Shown piece by piece: positions 8,729-16,747 of a DNA stretch of 64,000 bases. Source of the stretch: Kosakonia sp. BYX6 (GTDB lineage: Bacteria; Pseudomonadota; Gammaproteobacteria; Enterobacterales; Enterobacteriaceae); contig NZ_CP151800.1 in the NCBI RefSeq assembly GCF_038449125.1, forward strand, positions 34,406 to 98,405, given 5' to 3'. How positions within the stretch are numbered: the stretch's first letter is position 1; every line of letters starts with the position of its first letter. The translations under genes and the position numbers were made by a program. The notes under the pieces were generated by a model. The model saw only the letters and a list, made by a program, of their open reading frames with translations, did no database searches and had not been told where the DNA came from.

Positions 8729-10108
8729 TCAGAACCAGGCTTCCCACATCGCGCCGATGTTCAGCGAATCAAGCGTGGTGTCGTCGGTGCCGGTCACGCG
8801 CGCGGTGCGTTTGTTATCCACTTCGCCGCCGGTCACGTAGAAACGCAGCATCGGGCGGAACTCCGGCCCCATCGCAATCGAGATGTTTTGCGACAGCGTG
8901 ACTTTCCAGCCGTGGTTGTCGCCGCCGTCGTCATAATCGACGCGCTGATAACCCGCTTCCAGCCAGGTGGAGTGCACATCGTTCCACCAGTGCATCGGGC
9001 GAACAATCGCGCCGTAGTTGCGGCGATTATCGGTTTTGATGGTGCTGTTGTCGTAATCATGGAAGGCCAGCAGATAATCGACCTGAGTTTGTTGCGTGAA
9101 CTTGTAGCTGCCTTCGAAGCTGGCGTAAATCGCCGTCAGATCGTCGGTTTTGTTAAACACGCTATTGTCTGAGTTATCAGAATAGCGGGCGATCACTTTG
9201 TTCACGCCGTGATCGTTGGTGTGGCTGAGCACCACGCCGCCTTGCCAGGCATGCAGGCGCTCGTCGCGATCGACGGCTTTCGAGTCGAAGCCGTAGTTGG
9301 CATAAACTTCGAGATCGAGCGGCCCGACTTTCATGCCGTGGACTTTGGAGGTCACCGCGTAGTTGCCTTTATCGCCGACGTTGGAGCTGCCGGTACAGGT
9401 GATGCGCGACGGGTTGGATTCATCTTCCATCACTTCCGGGCTACAGGATTCGATGGAGCCAACGGCGGCAACGTCAAACTGCACGCCGCCGATATCGAAG
9501 TTTTTCACCCCTGCGCCCTGGCCGTCGTGGTTCATCCAGAAGTAATCGTTGATGCCCTGTTGCGGGCGCTGGTGGAAATCACGTCCCGCCCAGAAGTAAG
9601 CGTTCGGGTTGGAGGCCAGCAAGTTGGTCACCCCGGCGTAGGCTTTCTTCAGGTTAACTTCGTCACCCCAGTGATCGAACATCACGTTGATATCCCAGAT
9701 CGCGCCGTTATCGCCTTTAAACGCTTTCGAGAGCTGGAATTCGCCGCCGTTGCCTTCGTTCCCCAAACGACCAATCGCCGATGCGCCGTTGTACGAACCG
9801 TCAACACCCACGTATTTCTGATCGCCGGACTGGAAATGCGCGCCGTAACGGGCGTAACCGCTGAATTTCACGCCGTAAGGAATCGCCATATCCGGGGTTT
9901 GCGCGGTGCTTTGCGGTTCAACCACCACATCGGCTTTTTGATTAATTGCTGTGTCCATTTTGGCCTGGCGTTCCGCCAGCGCTTTATCCACCGCTTTTGC
10001 CACGATGGCGTCAATTTGCTCTTGCGTAAATTCTTGTGCGAAGACGGAGCCAGAGCAAAGCGTAGCCGCAACCGCCAGCGCCACTGGAAGTTTTTTATTT
10101 ATCTTCAT
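8729..10108 (-). CDS. Carbohydrate porin of the LamB/BglH type
   Basis: A protein of 459 residues. The signal peptide (1-24) ends GSVFA. A Glu/Ala/Lys-rich helix (25-65) follows, as in BglH and ScrY porins, and then beta-barrel sequence with the maltoporin features GYARYGAHF, IGRLGNEGNGGEFQL and the C-terminal WEAWF ending in Phe. Two Cys residues in a SIESC...ITCTG loop could form a disulfide. It is the last gene of the operon IIB-IIC-glucosidase-IIA-porin, so it probably passes the aryl- or di-glucoside through the outer membrane. It is separated from IIA by 144 bases with a small hairpin. Confidence 0.88.
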   Translation of the reverse strand: MKINKKLPVALAVAATLCSGSVFAQEFTQEQIDAIVAKAVDKALAERQAKMDTAINQKADVVVEPQSTAQTPDMAIPYGVKFSGYARYGAHFQSGDQKYVGVDGSYNGASAIGRLGNEGNGGEFQLSKAFKGDNGAIWDINVMFDHWGDEVNLKKAYAGVTNLLASNPNAYFWAGRDFHQRPQQGINDYFWMNHDGQGAGVKNFDIGGVQFDVAAVGSIESCSPEVMEDESNPSRITCTGSSNVGDKGNYAVTSKVHGMKVGPLDLEVYANYGFDSKAVDRDERLHAWQGGVVLSHTNDHGVNKVIARYSDNSDNSVFNKTDDLTAIYASFEGSYKFTQQTQVDYLLAFHDYDNSTIKTDNRRNYGAIVRPMHWWNDVHSTWLEAGYQRVDYDDGGDNHGWKVTLSQNISIAMGPEFRPMLRFYVTGGEVDNKRTARVTGTDDTTLDSLNIGAMWEAWF

Positions 10109-10152
10109 GGTTATCTCAATTTAGTAAGTTGTTCTCAGACAATAACCTTCCG

Positions 10153-10165
10153 GCCCGCAACGGGC
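10153..10165 (-). other. Small intercistronic hairpin between IIA and porin
   Basis: GCCCG-CAA-CGGGC can fold into a five-pair GC stem in the 144-base gap ahead of the porin. No T run follows, so it is not a terminator. It could stop 3' decay or mark a separate porin mRNA. The gap also has AT-rich sequence near the porin start. Confidence 0.35.
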
Positions 10166-10252
10166 AGAAATATTGCCATCATCAAAACAAACTGCTTTAT
10201 TTTATTAAGTGAGGTACAGATTCATTAAGATTTACCGTAATCAATTCTCCAT

Positions 10253-10558
10253 TCAGTTACGCTGATAGAGCTGAATAATCTCCTCGGACAATTCACGCGC
10301 TAATAACGACGTCATTAAATGATCCTGCGCATGCACCATAATTAATGTCATGGGCTGGCGGGCTTCACCGGCATCCTGTTCAATTAATTTGGTTTGCATC
10401 TGGTGCGCCTGGCGCGCGTAACCATCGGCTTCCAGCAACAACAGCTTCGCTTCTTCAATGTTCCCTTCCCGCGCCGAGCGCAGTGCTTCAAAGCAGAGGC
10501 TGCGCGACTGCCCGGCATTAACGATAATTTCCATTACCGCTTCTTCAAGTGCGACCAT
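10253..10558 (-). CDS. PTS lactose/cellobiose-type IIA protein
   Basis: A protein of 101 residues, a helical IIA of the lactose/chitobiose class. The phosphorylated His lies in VHAQDHLM, and SRSLCFEALRSAREG and QTKLIEQDAGE are typical family blocks. It receives phosphate from HPr and passes it to the IIB Cys. Two in-frame ATGs compete: 10564, which overlaps the glucosidase stop as TGATG, and 10558, better spaced from AGGA. The choice changes the protein by two residues. Confidence 0.9.
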   Translation of the reverse strand: MVALEEAVMEIIVNAGQSRSLCFEALRSAREGNIEEAKLLLLEADGYARQAHQMQTKLIEQDAGEARQPMTLIMVHAQDHLMTSLLARELSEEIIQLYQRN

Positions 10559-10563
10559 AAACA

Positions 10564-11952
10564 TCAATCCTGAGTAAAACCATTTGCGGCGGCGGTGGCG
10601 GCAAACCACTCTCCGCTTTTCTTAATGGTACGTTGTTGGGTAGCTAAATTTAATTGCACAAAACCGTAGCGGTTTTTATAGGCATTACACCATGACCAGT
10701 TATCAATAAATGTCCACATATGGTAGCCAAGACAATTACAGCCTTCGCTAATTCCTTTATGCAGCCAAATAAGGTGGTCGCGAACAAAGTGAATTCGATA
10801 ACTATCGTTAATTTGTCCGTTTTCAATAAACCGTTGTTCATTCTCAACGCCCATGCCGTTTTCTGAAATAAAACAGCGTGGGTTGCCGTAATTCACGCGC
10901 AAGTTGGTGAGAATATCGTAAATACCCGGTTCGTAAATTTCCCACCCGCGATACGGGTTCATTTTACGGCCTGGCATTTCGTAATAATCAAACAACCACT
11001 CTGGCATAAACGGCGAATCGGGATTCACCGCGCTGTCCCGGCACTTTACCCGCCGTGGCTGGTAATAGTTGATACCGAGCAGGTCGATTTTCCCTTCTGC
11101 AATCAGCGCGATATCGTCCGGCTGGCAGGCGGGCAACTGATTGTGCTCTTTCAGCAGCGCCACCAGGTCAGCGGGATACTCGCCACGCAGTACCGGGTCG
11201 AGAAAACTGCGGTTAAACAGCAAGTCGGCATAATGCGCCGCTTTTACATCCGCCGGATGTTGCGAGCGCGGATAAGAGGGCGTCAGGTTCAGCACAATGC
11301 CAATCTCACCGGGGTGATGCCCGGCGCGAAACGCCCGCACCGCGCTGGCGTGGGCCAACACCGTGTTGTACGCCACCGTGGCGGCGCGTTTGAAATCCAC
11401 CACGTTCGGGTAGTGAAAATCGTACAGATAACCGCCCTCGACCGGCACAATCGGCTCGTTAAAAGTAAACCAGTGATGCACCCGGTCGCCGAACAGCTCA
11501 AAACAAATTTGCGCGTAACGGCTGAACGCCTGCACCACCTCGCGGCTTTCCCAGCCGCCTTTTTCCTGCATCGCCATCGGCATGTCGAAGTGAAAAAGGG
11601 TGATAAACGGCGTGATGCCCTGTTCCAGCAGTTCGTCGATCACCGCGTTATAAAACGCCACCGCTTGCGGATTCACCTCGCCGGTGCCGTCCGGGATGAG
11701 CCGCGCCCAGCTCAGCGAAGTGCGAAAGCTGTTGTGATTAAGCTGCGTTAACAGAGCGATGTCCTGCCGCCAGTGGCGGTAAAACGTCGAGGTTTCCTGC
11801 GGCCCAATCTGCTGGTGAAAACGCCACGGCTGACGGGCGAACCAGGCATCCCATGTGGTCGCGCTTTTACCGCCTTGCTCGCTTTCCCCTTCGGTTTGCA
11901 GCGCAGAACTGGCGCTGCCCCACCAGAAGTTTTTGGGAAATTGATATTTCAT
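10564..11952 (-). CDS. 6-phospho-beta-glucosidase (GH1)
   Basis: A protein of 462 residues, the usual GH1 length. The acid/base Glu lies in WFTFNEP (about residue 170) and the nucleophile Glu in CFISENGMG (about 365). The N-terminal FPKNFWWGSASSALQTEG and the C-terminal WSWCNAYKNRYGFVQL are GH1 hallmarks, the latter with the Lys and Tyr that hold the 6-phosphate. It cleaves the phosphorylated beta-glucoside brought in by the PTS proteins encoded around it to glucose 6-phosphate and an aglycone or glucose. It lies 11 bases after IIC. Confidence 0.93.
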   Translation of the reverse strand: MKYQFPKNFWWGSASSALQTEGESEQGGKSATTWDAWFARQPWRFHQQIGPQETSTFYRHWRQDIALLTQLNHNSFRTSLSWARLIPDGTGEVNPQAVAFYNAVIDELLEQGITPFITLFHFDMPMAMQEKGGWESREVVQAFSRYAQICFELFGDRVHHWFTFNEPIVPVEGGYLYDFHYPNVVDFKRAATVAYNTVLAHASAVRAFRAGHHPGEIGIVLNLTPSYPRSQHPADVKAAHYADLLFNRSFLDPVLRGEYPADLVALLKEHNQLPACQPDDIALIAEGKIDLLGINYYQPRRVKCRDSAVNPDSPFMPEWLFDYYEMPGRKMNPYRGWEIYEPGIYDILTNLRVNYGNPRCFISENGMGVENEQRFIENGQINDSYRIHFVRDHLIWLHKGISEGCNCLGYHMWTFIDNWSWCNAYKNRYGFVQLNLATQQRTIKKSGEWFAATAAANGFTQD

Positions 11953-11963
11953 GACCTGCTCCT

Positions 11964-13292
11964 TTAATTACTGCTGATGGTTTCGGCCAGCGGCGCGCTG
12001 CTTTGTGCTTTTTGCTCTTCCGTTTTCAGCAATGAACGCTCATAGGCGCGCAGGAATGGCAGATACATCAAGGCGGACATCACCATACAAATCACGCACA
12101 TCACCACCGGGCTTAAGGCCCAGTTTGCCGCCCAGGACGCACCGATTGGCGCGGGCGTGGTCCACGGCGTCAGGGAAACGACTTGCGCCAGCAGGCCCAT
12201 CTTGGTGGCGACGTAAGCCAGCACAGCATTGACCAGCGGCACGCAGACAAACGGGATAAACAGCATCGGGTTCATGATGATCGGCGCGCCGAACAGAATC
12301 GGTTCGTTGATATTGAAGAAGCTCGGCACCACGCCCATTTTGCCGATGGTACGCAGATGCGCGACGCGGCTACGCAGTAGCAGGAAAGCCAGCGGTAGCG
12401 TTGAACCCACGCCGCCAATCAGCAAATAGTGATCCCAAAAACCTTGCAGATAGACGTGCGGCAATGCAGCGCCCGCCGCCAGCGCGGCCTGGTTAGCCGA
12501 GAGGTTCGCCATCCAGAACGGGTTCATGATGCCGGTGACAATCAGCGAGCCGTGAATCCCGGCGAACCAGAAAATCTGGCACAACAGCACAGAGAGCAGA
12601 ATGGCAGGCAGGGAATCCGAAGCCGACACCAGCGGTTCCAGCAGGTGCATGATCGCCTGCGGCAGGATCATGCCGGTTTGCGCTTCAATAAACAGGTTCA
12701 GCGGGTGCAGCGTGGCGATGATCACCAGCACCGGAATGAGGATTTCAAACGAACGGGCAACGCCGGTCGGCACCTCTTTCGGCAGGCGAATGGTGATGTT
12801 GTGCTGTTTCAGCCAGGCATAAACCCGCGCGGAGTAAATTGCCGTCAGCAGTGCGGTAAAGATGCCCTGCCCGGAGAGATATTGCGTGGAGATTTTGCCA
12901 TCCGCATAGGGCGCGGCGACCAGCAGAAAAGCCATAAATGCCAGCAGGCCGGTCATTACCGGGTCGAGATTAAACTGACGACCCAGGCTGGCGCCAATGC
13001 CAACGGAGATAAAAAACGTCATCACCCCCATGCTGAGGTTAAACGGCAGCATCAGTTGTTCGCGGTATTCGGCGGAGAAATCGAGCCACGCGCGGGCGAA
13101 ACCGACGGTGGTGTCGGCGGAAAACGGCGGGAAGATAAACACCAGCATAAACGAGCCGATGATCATAAACGGCAGTGCGGCGGTGAAGCCGTCGCGGATG
13201 GCGATAACGTACTTTTGCTGCCCAAGACGACCGGCCAGCGGCGTGATGGTTTGCTCAATAACCGTAACCATTGATTGATATAAGGAACTCAT
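11964..13292 (-). CDS. PTS lactose/cellobiose-type IIC permease
   Basis: A membrane protein of 442 residues with about ten hydrophobic helices. The start GRLGQQKYVIAIRDGFTAALPFMIIGS and the later FNINEPILFG motif, where Asn-Glu bind the sugar, define the cellobiose/chitobiose IIC family. It forms the transport channel and presents the sugar for phosphorylation by IIB. It is encoded 12 bases after IIB and 11 bases before the glucosidase. Confidence 0.93.
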   Translation of the reverse strand: MSSLYQSMVTVIEQTITPLAGRLGQQKYVIAIRDGFTAALPFMIIGSFMLVFIFPPFSADTTVGFARAWLDFSAEYREQLMLPFNLSMGVMTFFISVGIGASLGRQFNLDPVMTGLLAFMAFLLVAAPYADGKISTQYLSGQGIFTALLTAIYSARVYAWLKQHNITIRLPKEVPTGVARSFEILIPVLVIIATLHPLNLFIEAQTGMILPQAIMHLLEPLVSASDSLPAILLSVLLCQIFWFAGIHGSLIVTGIMNPFWMANLSANQAALAAGAALPHVYLQGFWDHYLLIGGVGSTLPLAFLLLRSRVAHLRTIGKMGVVPSFFNINEPILFGAPIIMNPMLFIPFVCVPLVNAVLAYVATKMGLLAQVVSLTPWTTPAPIGASWAANWALSPVVMCVICMVMSALMYLPFLRAYERSLLKTEEQKAQSSAPLAETISSN

Positions 13293-13304
13293 AAGAACAC
13301 CTAT

Positions 13305-13619
13305 TTAATGCGCCGCTTCAATCAGCGACAAAGCATAGTCCAGTACCTCATTGCCACGTTGCATGCCGTAATCCATCGGGTTGATGGGTTGTACCGGAAT
13401 GCCCTGAGCGGCGGCCTTTTCTGCCAGTGTTTTTAACATGTATTTAACTTGCGGACCGAGAAGCACGACCTGGTAACGCGGAAACTGCGTGTCAAATTCC
13501 GCGACGCCATACGCGTCGATCTCCACCGGGATTTCGCGCGCTTTCGCCGCTTCCTGCATTTTCCTGACCAGCAAGCTGGTGGACATCCCGGCCGAGCAGC
13601 ACAACATAATCCTGAACAT
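13305..13619 (-). CDS. PTS lactose/cellobiose-type IIB protein
   Basis: A protein of 104 residues. The active-site Cys is in the N-terminal P-loop-like CCSAGMSTSLLV, typical of the cellobiose/chitobiose IIB fold; the second of the two Cys, just before SAGMSTS, is the phosphorylated one by family comparison. It is the first gene of the minus-strand operon. Its promoter must lie in the 293 bases shared with the LacI-type regulator, where two matching operators are found. Confidence 0.92.
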   Translation of the reverse strand: MFRIMLCCSAGMSTSLLVRKMQEAAKAREIPVEIDAYGVAEFDTQFPRYQVVLLGPQVKYMLKTLAEKAAAQGIPVQPINPMDYGMQRGNEVLDYALSLIEAAH

Positions 13620-13671
13620 CGTTATCCGTCCTCAAATGTAACGCCTTATTGCGGAGACGATTGGATATCAT

Positions 13672-13689
13672 ATGGAAACCGGTTTCCAT
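13672..13689. promoter_or_regulatory. Operator 1 for the LacI-type regulator
   Basis: The perfect palindrome ATGGAAACCGGTTTCCAT has a central CG, as LacI/GalR-family operators do. It lies 53 bases before the IIB start, where it should cover the operon promoter. A second copy lies at 13798-13816. Confidence 0.75.
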
Positions 13690-13746
13690 TTGTTCTCAAC
13701 GGAAGTGTGATAGCTATCAATATCTATATCAGGCGAGGCTTATTTA

Positions 13747-13762
13747 TTGGATTTACATCACA
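13747..13762. promoter_or_regulatory. Candidate CRP site between the operators
   Basis: TTGGATTTACATCACA has a perfect right half (TCACA) and a degenerate left half of the CRP consensus. A weaker TGTGA half-site lies at 13706. CRP control would be expected for a PTS sugar operon, but neither match is strong. Confidence 0.35.
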
Positions 13763-13797
13763 GATTCTAATGATTTCTTGATAGCAAAAAGCGCTAA

Positions 13798-13816
13798 ATG
13801 GAAAATCGGTTTCCAT
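13798..13816. promoter_or_regulatory. Operator 2 for the LacI-type regulator
   Basis: The arms ATGGAAA and TTTCCAT are the same as in operator 1 but the centre is one base longer. It lies about 97 bases before the regulator start, so it may serve autoregulation and, with operator 1 about 126 bases away, DNA looping. Confidence 0.65.
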
Positions 13817-13912
13817 GAAAAAAGGAAACCGTTATACTGCCGATGGTTATATATTAGCCGTTGCTGTATTTGGATTTCGCGGACGCGTTTGGTCGTCCGT
13901 CAGGGGAGAAAG

Positions 13913-14869
13913 ATGTCTACAATCAACGATGTATCACGTTTAGCTGGGGTGTCGAAAGCCACAGTCTCACGGGTGTTGAGCGGTTCGCGCGGGGTGAAGG
14001 AAGCCAGCCGTCTCGCGGTGCTAAAAGCGGTCGATGAGCTGAATTACCGGCCCAATGTTATCGCGCAATCACTGCTCAGCCAGTCGACAGGCTGCATCGG
14101 TGTTATCTGCGCCCAGGAAAATATCAACCAAACCACCGGTTATCTTTACGCGCTGGAAAAACATTTAAGCCAGAGCCAAAAACATCTCCTGTTGCGCTTC
14201 GCCAATACCAAAGCGGGGGTGATGAGCGCGCTGGATGAGCTGACCTGCGGGCTGTGCGACGATGTGTTAATTATCGGCGCGCGTTTCCCGCTCTCGATTG
14301 ATGATGAAAATGTGATTCTGGTGGATTGTGTGGAGTCCGACGACGCCACGCCCAATAGCATCCAATTCGATCGCGCGTTCGCCGCGGAAACCGCCTGCAA
14401 TTACCTGATTAGCCAAAGCCGCCGGCAGATTGCCCTGATCCACCCGCACAATGCCGCAGCCGAACAGGTGCTCCACGGCTATAAATTAGCACTGGAAAAC
14501 AATTTCCTGCCGTTTAACCGCAACCTGGTGTTTATGGATGACACCTCATCTTCTGTGGCGCTCCAGGTGTTGCTGAATAACGCGACGACGTTAAATTTCA
14601 ATGCGTTATTGGTTGCCGACGAGCAAGAAGCGCAGCGGGTGATCCCCCAATTGCAGGCGTTTAATAAATCCGTGCCGGGCGACATTATGGTCTTCAGCCT
14701 TGCGGGTTCGCTGCATTTGCCCGGTATTCCGACCATTCCGGCGATTGAATATTCGATGGACGCAATGGCCGCGCGTATTGTTGCGTGGCTCAATGAGAAA
14801 ACCCAAAGCGTGCTGGGAACTTATCGCGTGCGCGGAGATTTGATTATTCCCGAAATGGGCAAGCGATAA
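13913..14869 (+). CDS. LacI-family repressor of the beta-glucoside operon
   Basis: A protein of 318 residues. The N-terminal DNA-binding domain (INDVSRLAGVSKATVSRVLSG, residues 3-23) and hinge helix (NYRPNVIAQSL) are of the LacI/GalR/AscG type, followed by a periplasmic-binding-protein fold. The start at 13913 is set by the LacI-type N-terminus MSTINDV and the ribosome site AGGGGAGAA; an upstream in-frame extension to 13649 is not coding. It is divergent from the PTS operon and has two operators in the gap. Its inducer is probably a phosphorylated beta-glucoside, by analogy with AscG-like proteins. Confidence 0.92.
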   Translation: MSTINDVSRLAGVSKATVSRVLSGSRGVKEASRLAVLKAVDELNYRPNVIAQSLLSQSTGCIGVICAQENINQTTGYLYALEKHLSQSQKHLLLRFANTKAGVMSALDELTCGLCDDVLIIGARFPLSIDDENVILVDCVESDDATPNSIQFDRAFAAETACNYLISQSRRQIALIHPHNAAAEQVLHGYKLALENNFLPFNRNLVFMDDTSSSVALQVLLNNATTLNFNALLVADEQEAQRVIPQLQAFNKSVPGDIMVFSLAGSLHLPGIPTIPAIEYSMDAMAARIVAWLNEKTQSVLGTYRVRGDLIIPEMGKR

Positions 14870-14879
14870 TAAATATATA

Positions 14880-14906
14880 AGGAAGCTTCCTGCGGGAAGC
14901 TTTTTA
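14880..14906 (+). terminator. Terminator after the LacI-type gene
   Basis: AAGCTTCC pairs with GGAAGCTT around a short loop and is followed by TTTTTATATT. It lies 11 bases after the regulator stop and separates it from the cdi locus. Confidence 0.85.
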
Positions 14907-15052
14907 TATTTCCGCCGAATATATCCGGATCTAAAGTTAAATTTAAACCCATACCATCTATTTACGAATTGAATATTGCTCGCGCATTTATTCTATAGGA
15001 TTATGATTAAAAGAAATCTCTTAGAATAAATTTCACTTAAGTCTATTCTGCT

Positions 15053-15064
15053 GGCGGTAGCGAT
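15053..15064 (+). promoter_or_regulatory. ops-like element just before cdiB
   Basis: GGCGGTAGCGAT matches the RfaH ops core GGCGGTAG exactly and the 12-base form GGCGGTAGCGTG at 10 of 12 positions, but lacks the conserved T at position 11. It lies in AT-rich leader sequence 11 bases before the cdiB start, unusually close for an ops site, and could be chance. The 168-base gap from 14907 shows no other clear signal. Confidence 0.3.
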
Positions 15065-15074
15065 TTTTTCATGG

Positions 15075-16736
15075 ATGGTGAGCGTGCGTTATCTGGTCTT
15101 ATTTTTATTATTTGTGGCAACGGCGCAGGCCGCGTCATTATCCCCGGCTGATCGGGATGTCATTCGTCAGCAACAAGAACAACTGCTGCGCCAGAATCAG
15201 CAACAGCGTGATGAACTGGAACGCAGCACAACCCTTCCTCGTCAAAGCCAGAGCGCGCCTGCCTCGCAGAGCAGCGGGCCATGTTTTGCTATCCATACGA
15301 TTATCCTCTCCGGCGTGACGCTTATTGGCGAAAAAGCGCAGCAGAAACTGATTGCGCCGTGGCAAAACCGCTGCCTGAATATAGCGAAAATAACCGAACT
15401 GACCGCCGCGATTTCTGACTGGTATATCAGCCGTGGCTATATCACCAGCCGCGCATTTCTTACCGAACAGGATCTGTCGCAGGGTGAATTACGCATTGTC
15501 GTGCTGGAGGGGAAATTAAAGCAAATTCGCCTCGACGGTGAATCGCCGCGCATGTTGAAAATGGTGTTTCCCGGTCTGGAAGGTAACGTCTTAAATTTAC
15601 GCGATATTGAACAAGGGATGGAGCAAATTAACCGTTTGCGCAGCCATCCCGTGCAGATCGAAATAGTGCCGGATGCCGAGCCGGGATATTCCATTGTGAA
15701 TTTAACGGCTACGCCGGAATTTCCGTTAAGTGCCAGTCTCTCGCTGGATAATAGCGGGCAAAAAAGTACCGGCGAAGAACAGCTAAATGGTTCGCTCACC
15801 GGCAATAACTTGCTCGGCCTGGCGGATAAATGGTTTGTCAGCGGCGGGCGCAGTAGCGACTTCGCCAGCACTTATGATGCGCAGAGTTTCCAGGCCGGCG
15901 TCAGCGTGCCTTACGGCTATGGCCTGCTCGATTACAGCTACGCCTGGAGCAACTACCGCACCACCCTTATCAACCAGGGTTTCCCGTGGATTTCCACCGG
16001 CGACACCAAAACTCACCGCCTGAATGCCTCATGGGTGGTGTTTCGCAATGGCGATATCAAAACCGCGCTCTCGGCGGCAGTGACGCAACGTTCCAGCCGC
16101 AACTGGCTTAACGATGCGCCGCTGGTCAGCAGCACCCGCAACCTTTCCAGCCTCCAACTTGGCATTAACCACACGCAGAAAATGCTGGGCGGCGTGGCAA
16201 CGTTCAACCCGAGCTACAGCCACGGCACACCCTGGTTTAACGCCGAAACCGATGAAAACAAAACCGGTGATGTCCCGCGCGCGGAGTTTCGTAAATGGAG
16301 TCTGAGCGCCAGTTTTCAGCGCCCGCTCACTAATGATTTGCTATGGCTGACCAGCCTGTACGGGCAGTGGTCGCCGGACAGGCTTTACGGTAGCGAACGT
16401 CTGACGCTCGGCGGGGAAAGCTCGGTGCGCGGTTTCAAAGAGCAGTATCTGTCTGGCGATAACGGCGGCTACTGGCGCAACGAACTCAACTACGCCCTGT
16501 TCACCCTGCCGGTGCTCGGGCAGGTAAGCGCCACGGCGGCGCTGGACGGCGGCTGGCTGGAAAAAGACCGCCTCGATAAGTACGCCTCCGGCACGCTGTG
16601 GGGCGCGGCGGCGGGGCTTGGCAGTGCAAATCGCTGGTTCGCCAGCCAGCTTACGGTCGGCACACCCCTCGCGTATCCCGGCTGGCTTGGGCCGGATCAC
16701 CTCACCATTAACTGGCGCGTTGCTGTCACATTTTAA
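15075..16736 (+). CDS. cdiB: CdiB, TpsB-type outer-membrane transporter
   Basis: A protein of 553 residues of the ShlB/FhaC/HecB family that exports CdiA across the outer membrane. The signal peptide (about 1-18) ends ATAQA. A Gln-rich N-terminal helix, two POTRA domains (about 75-220) and a 16-strand barrel follow, with RGF in SSVRGFKEQ (the conserved L6 loop VRGF motif) and a C-terminal aromatic residue (VAVTF). The start is uncertain: ATG at 15075 has a poor ribosome site and GTG at 15078 or 15084 is possible. cdiA follows 11 bases after the stop. Confidence 0.93.
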   Translation: MVSVRYLVLFLLFVATAQAASLSPADRDVIRQQQEQLLRQNQQQRDELERSTTLPRQSQSAPASQSSGPCFAIHTIILSGVTLIGEKAQQKLIAPWQNRCLNIAKITELTAAISDWYISRGYITSRAFLTEQDLSQGELRIVVLEGKLKQIRLDGESPRMLKMVFPGLEGNVLNLRDIEQGMEQINRLRSHPVQIEIVPDAEPGYSIVNLTATPEFPLSASLSLDNSGQKSTGEEQLNGSLTGNNLLGLADKWFVSGGRSSDFASTYDAQSFQAGVSVPYGYGLLDYSYAWSNYRTTLINQGFPWISTGDTKTHRLNASWVVFRNGDIKTALSAAVTQRSSRNWLNDAPLVSSTRNLSSLQLGINHTQKMLGGVATFNPSYSHGTPWFNAETDENKTGDVPRAEFRKWSLSASFQRPLTNDLLWLTSLYGQWSPDRLYGSERLTLGGESSVRGFKEQYLSGDNGGYWRNELNYALFTLPVLGQVSATAALDGGWLEKDRLDKYASGTLWGAAAGLGSANRWFASQLTVGTPLAYPGWLGPDHLTINWRVAVTF

Positions 16737-16747
16737 GGAAGAAGACG

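Noticed and set aside
12429-13274. Long plus-strand open frame opposite the PTS IIC gene
   Set aside because: It is rich in Gln, Arg and His with no fold pattern and mirrors the coding bias of the real membrane protein gene.
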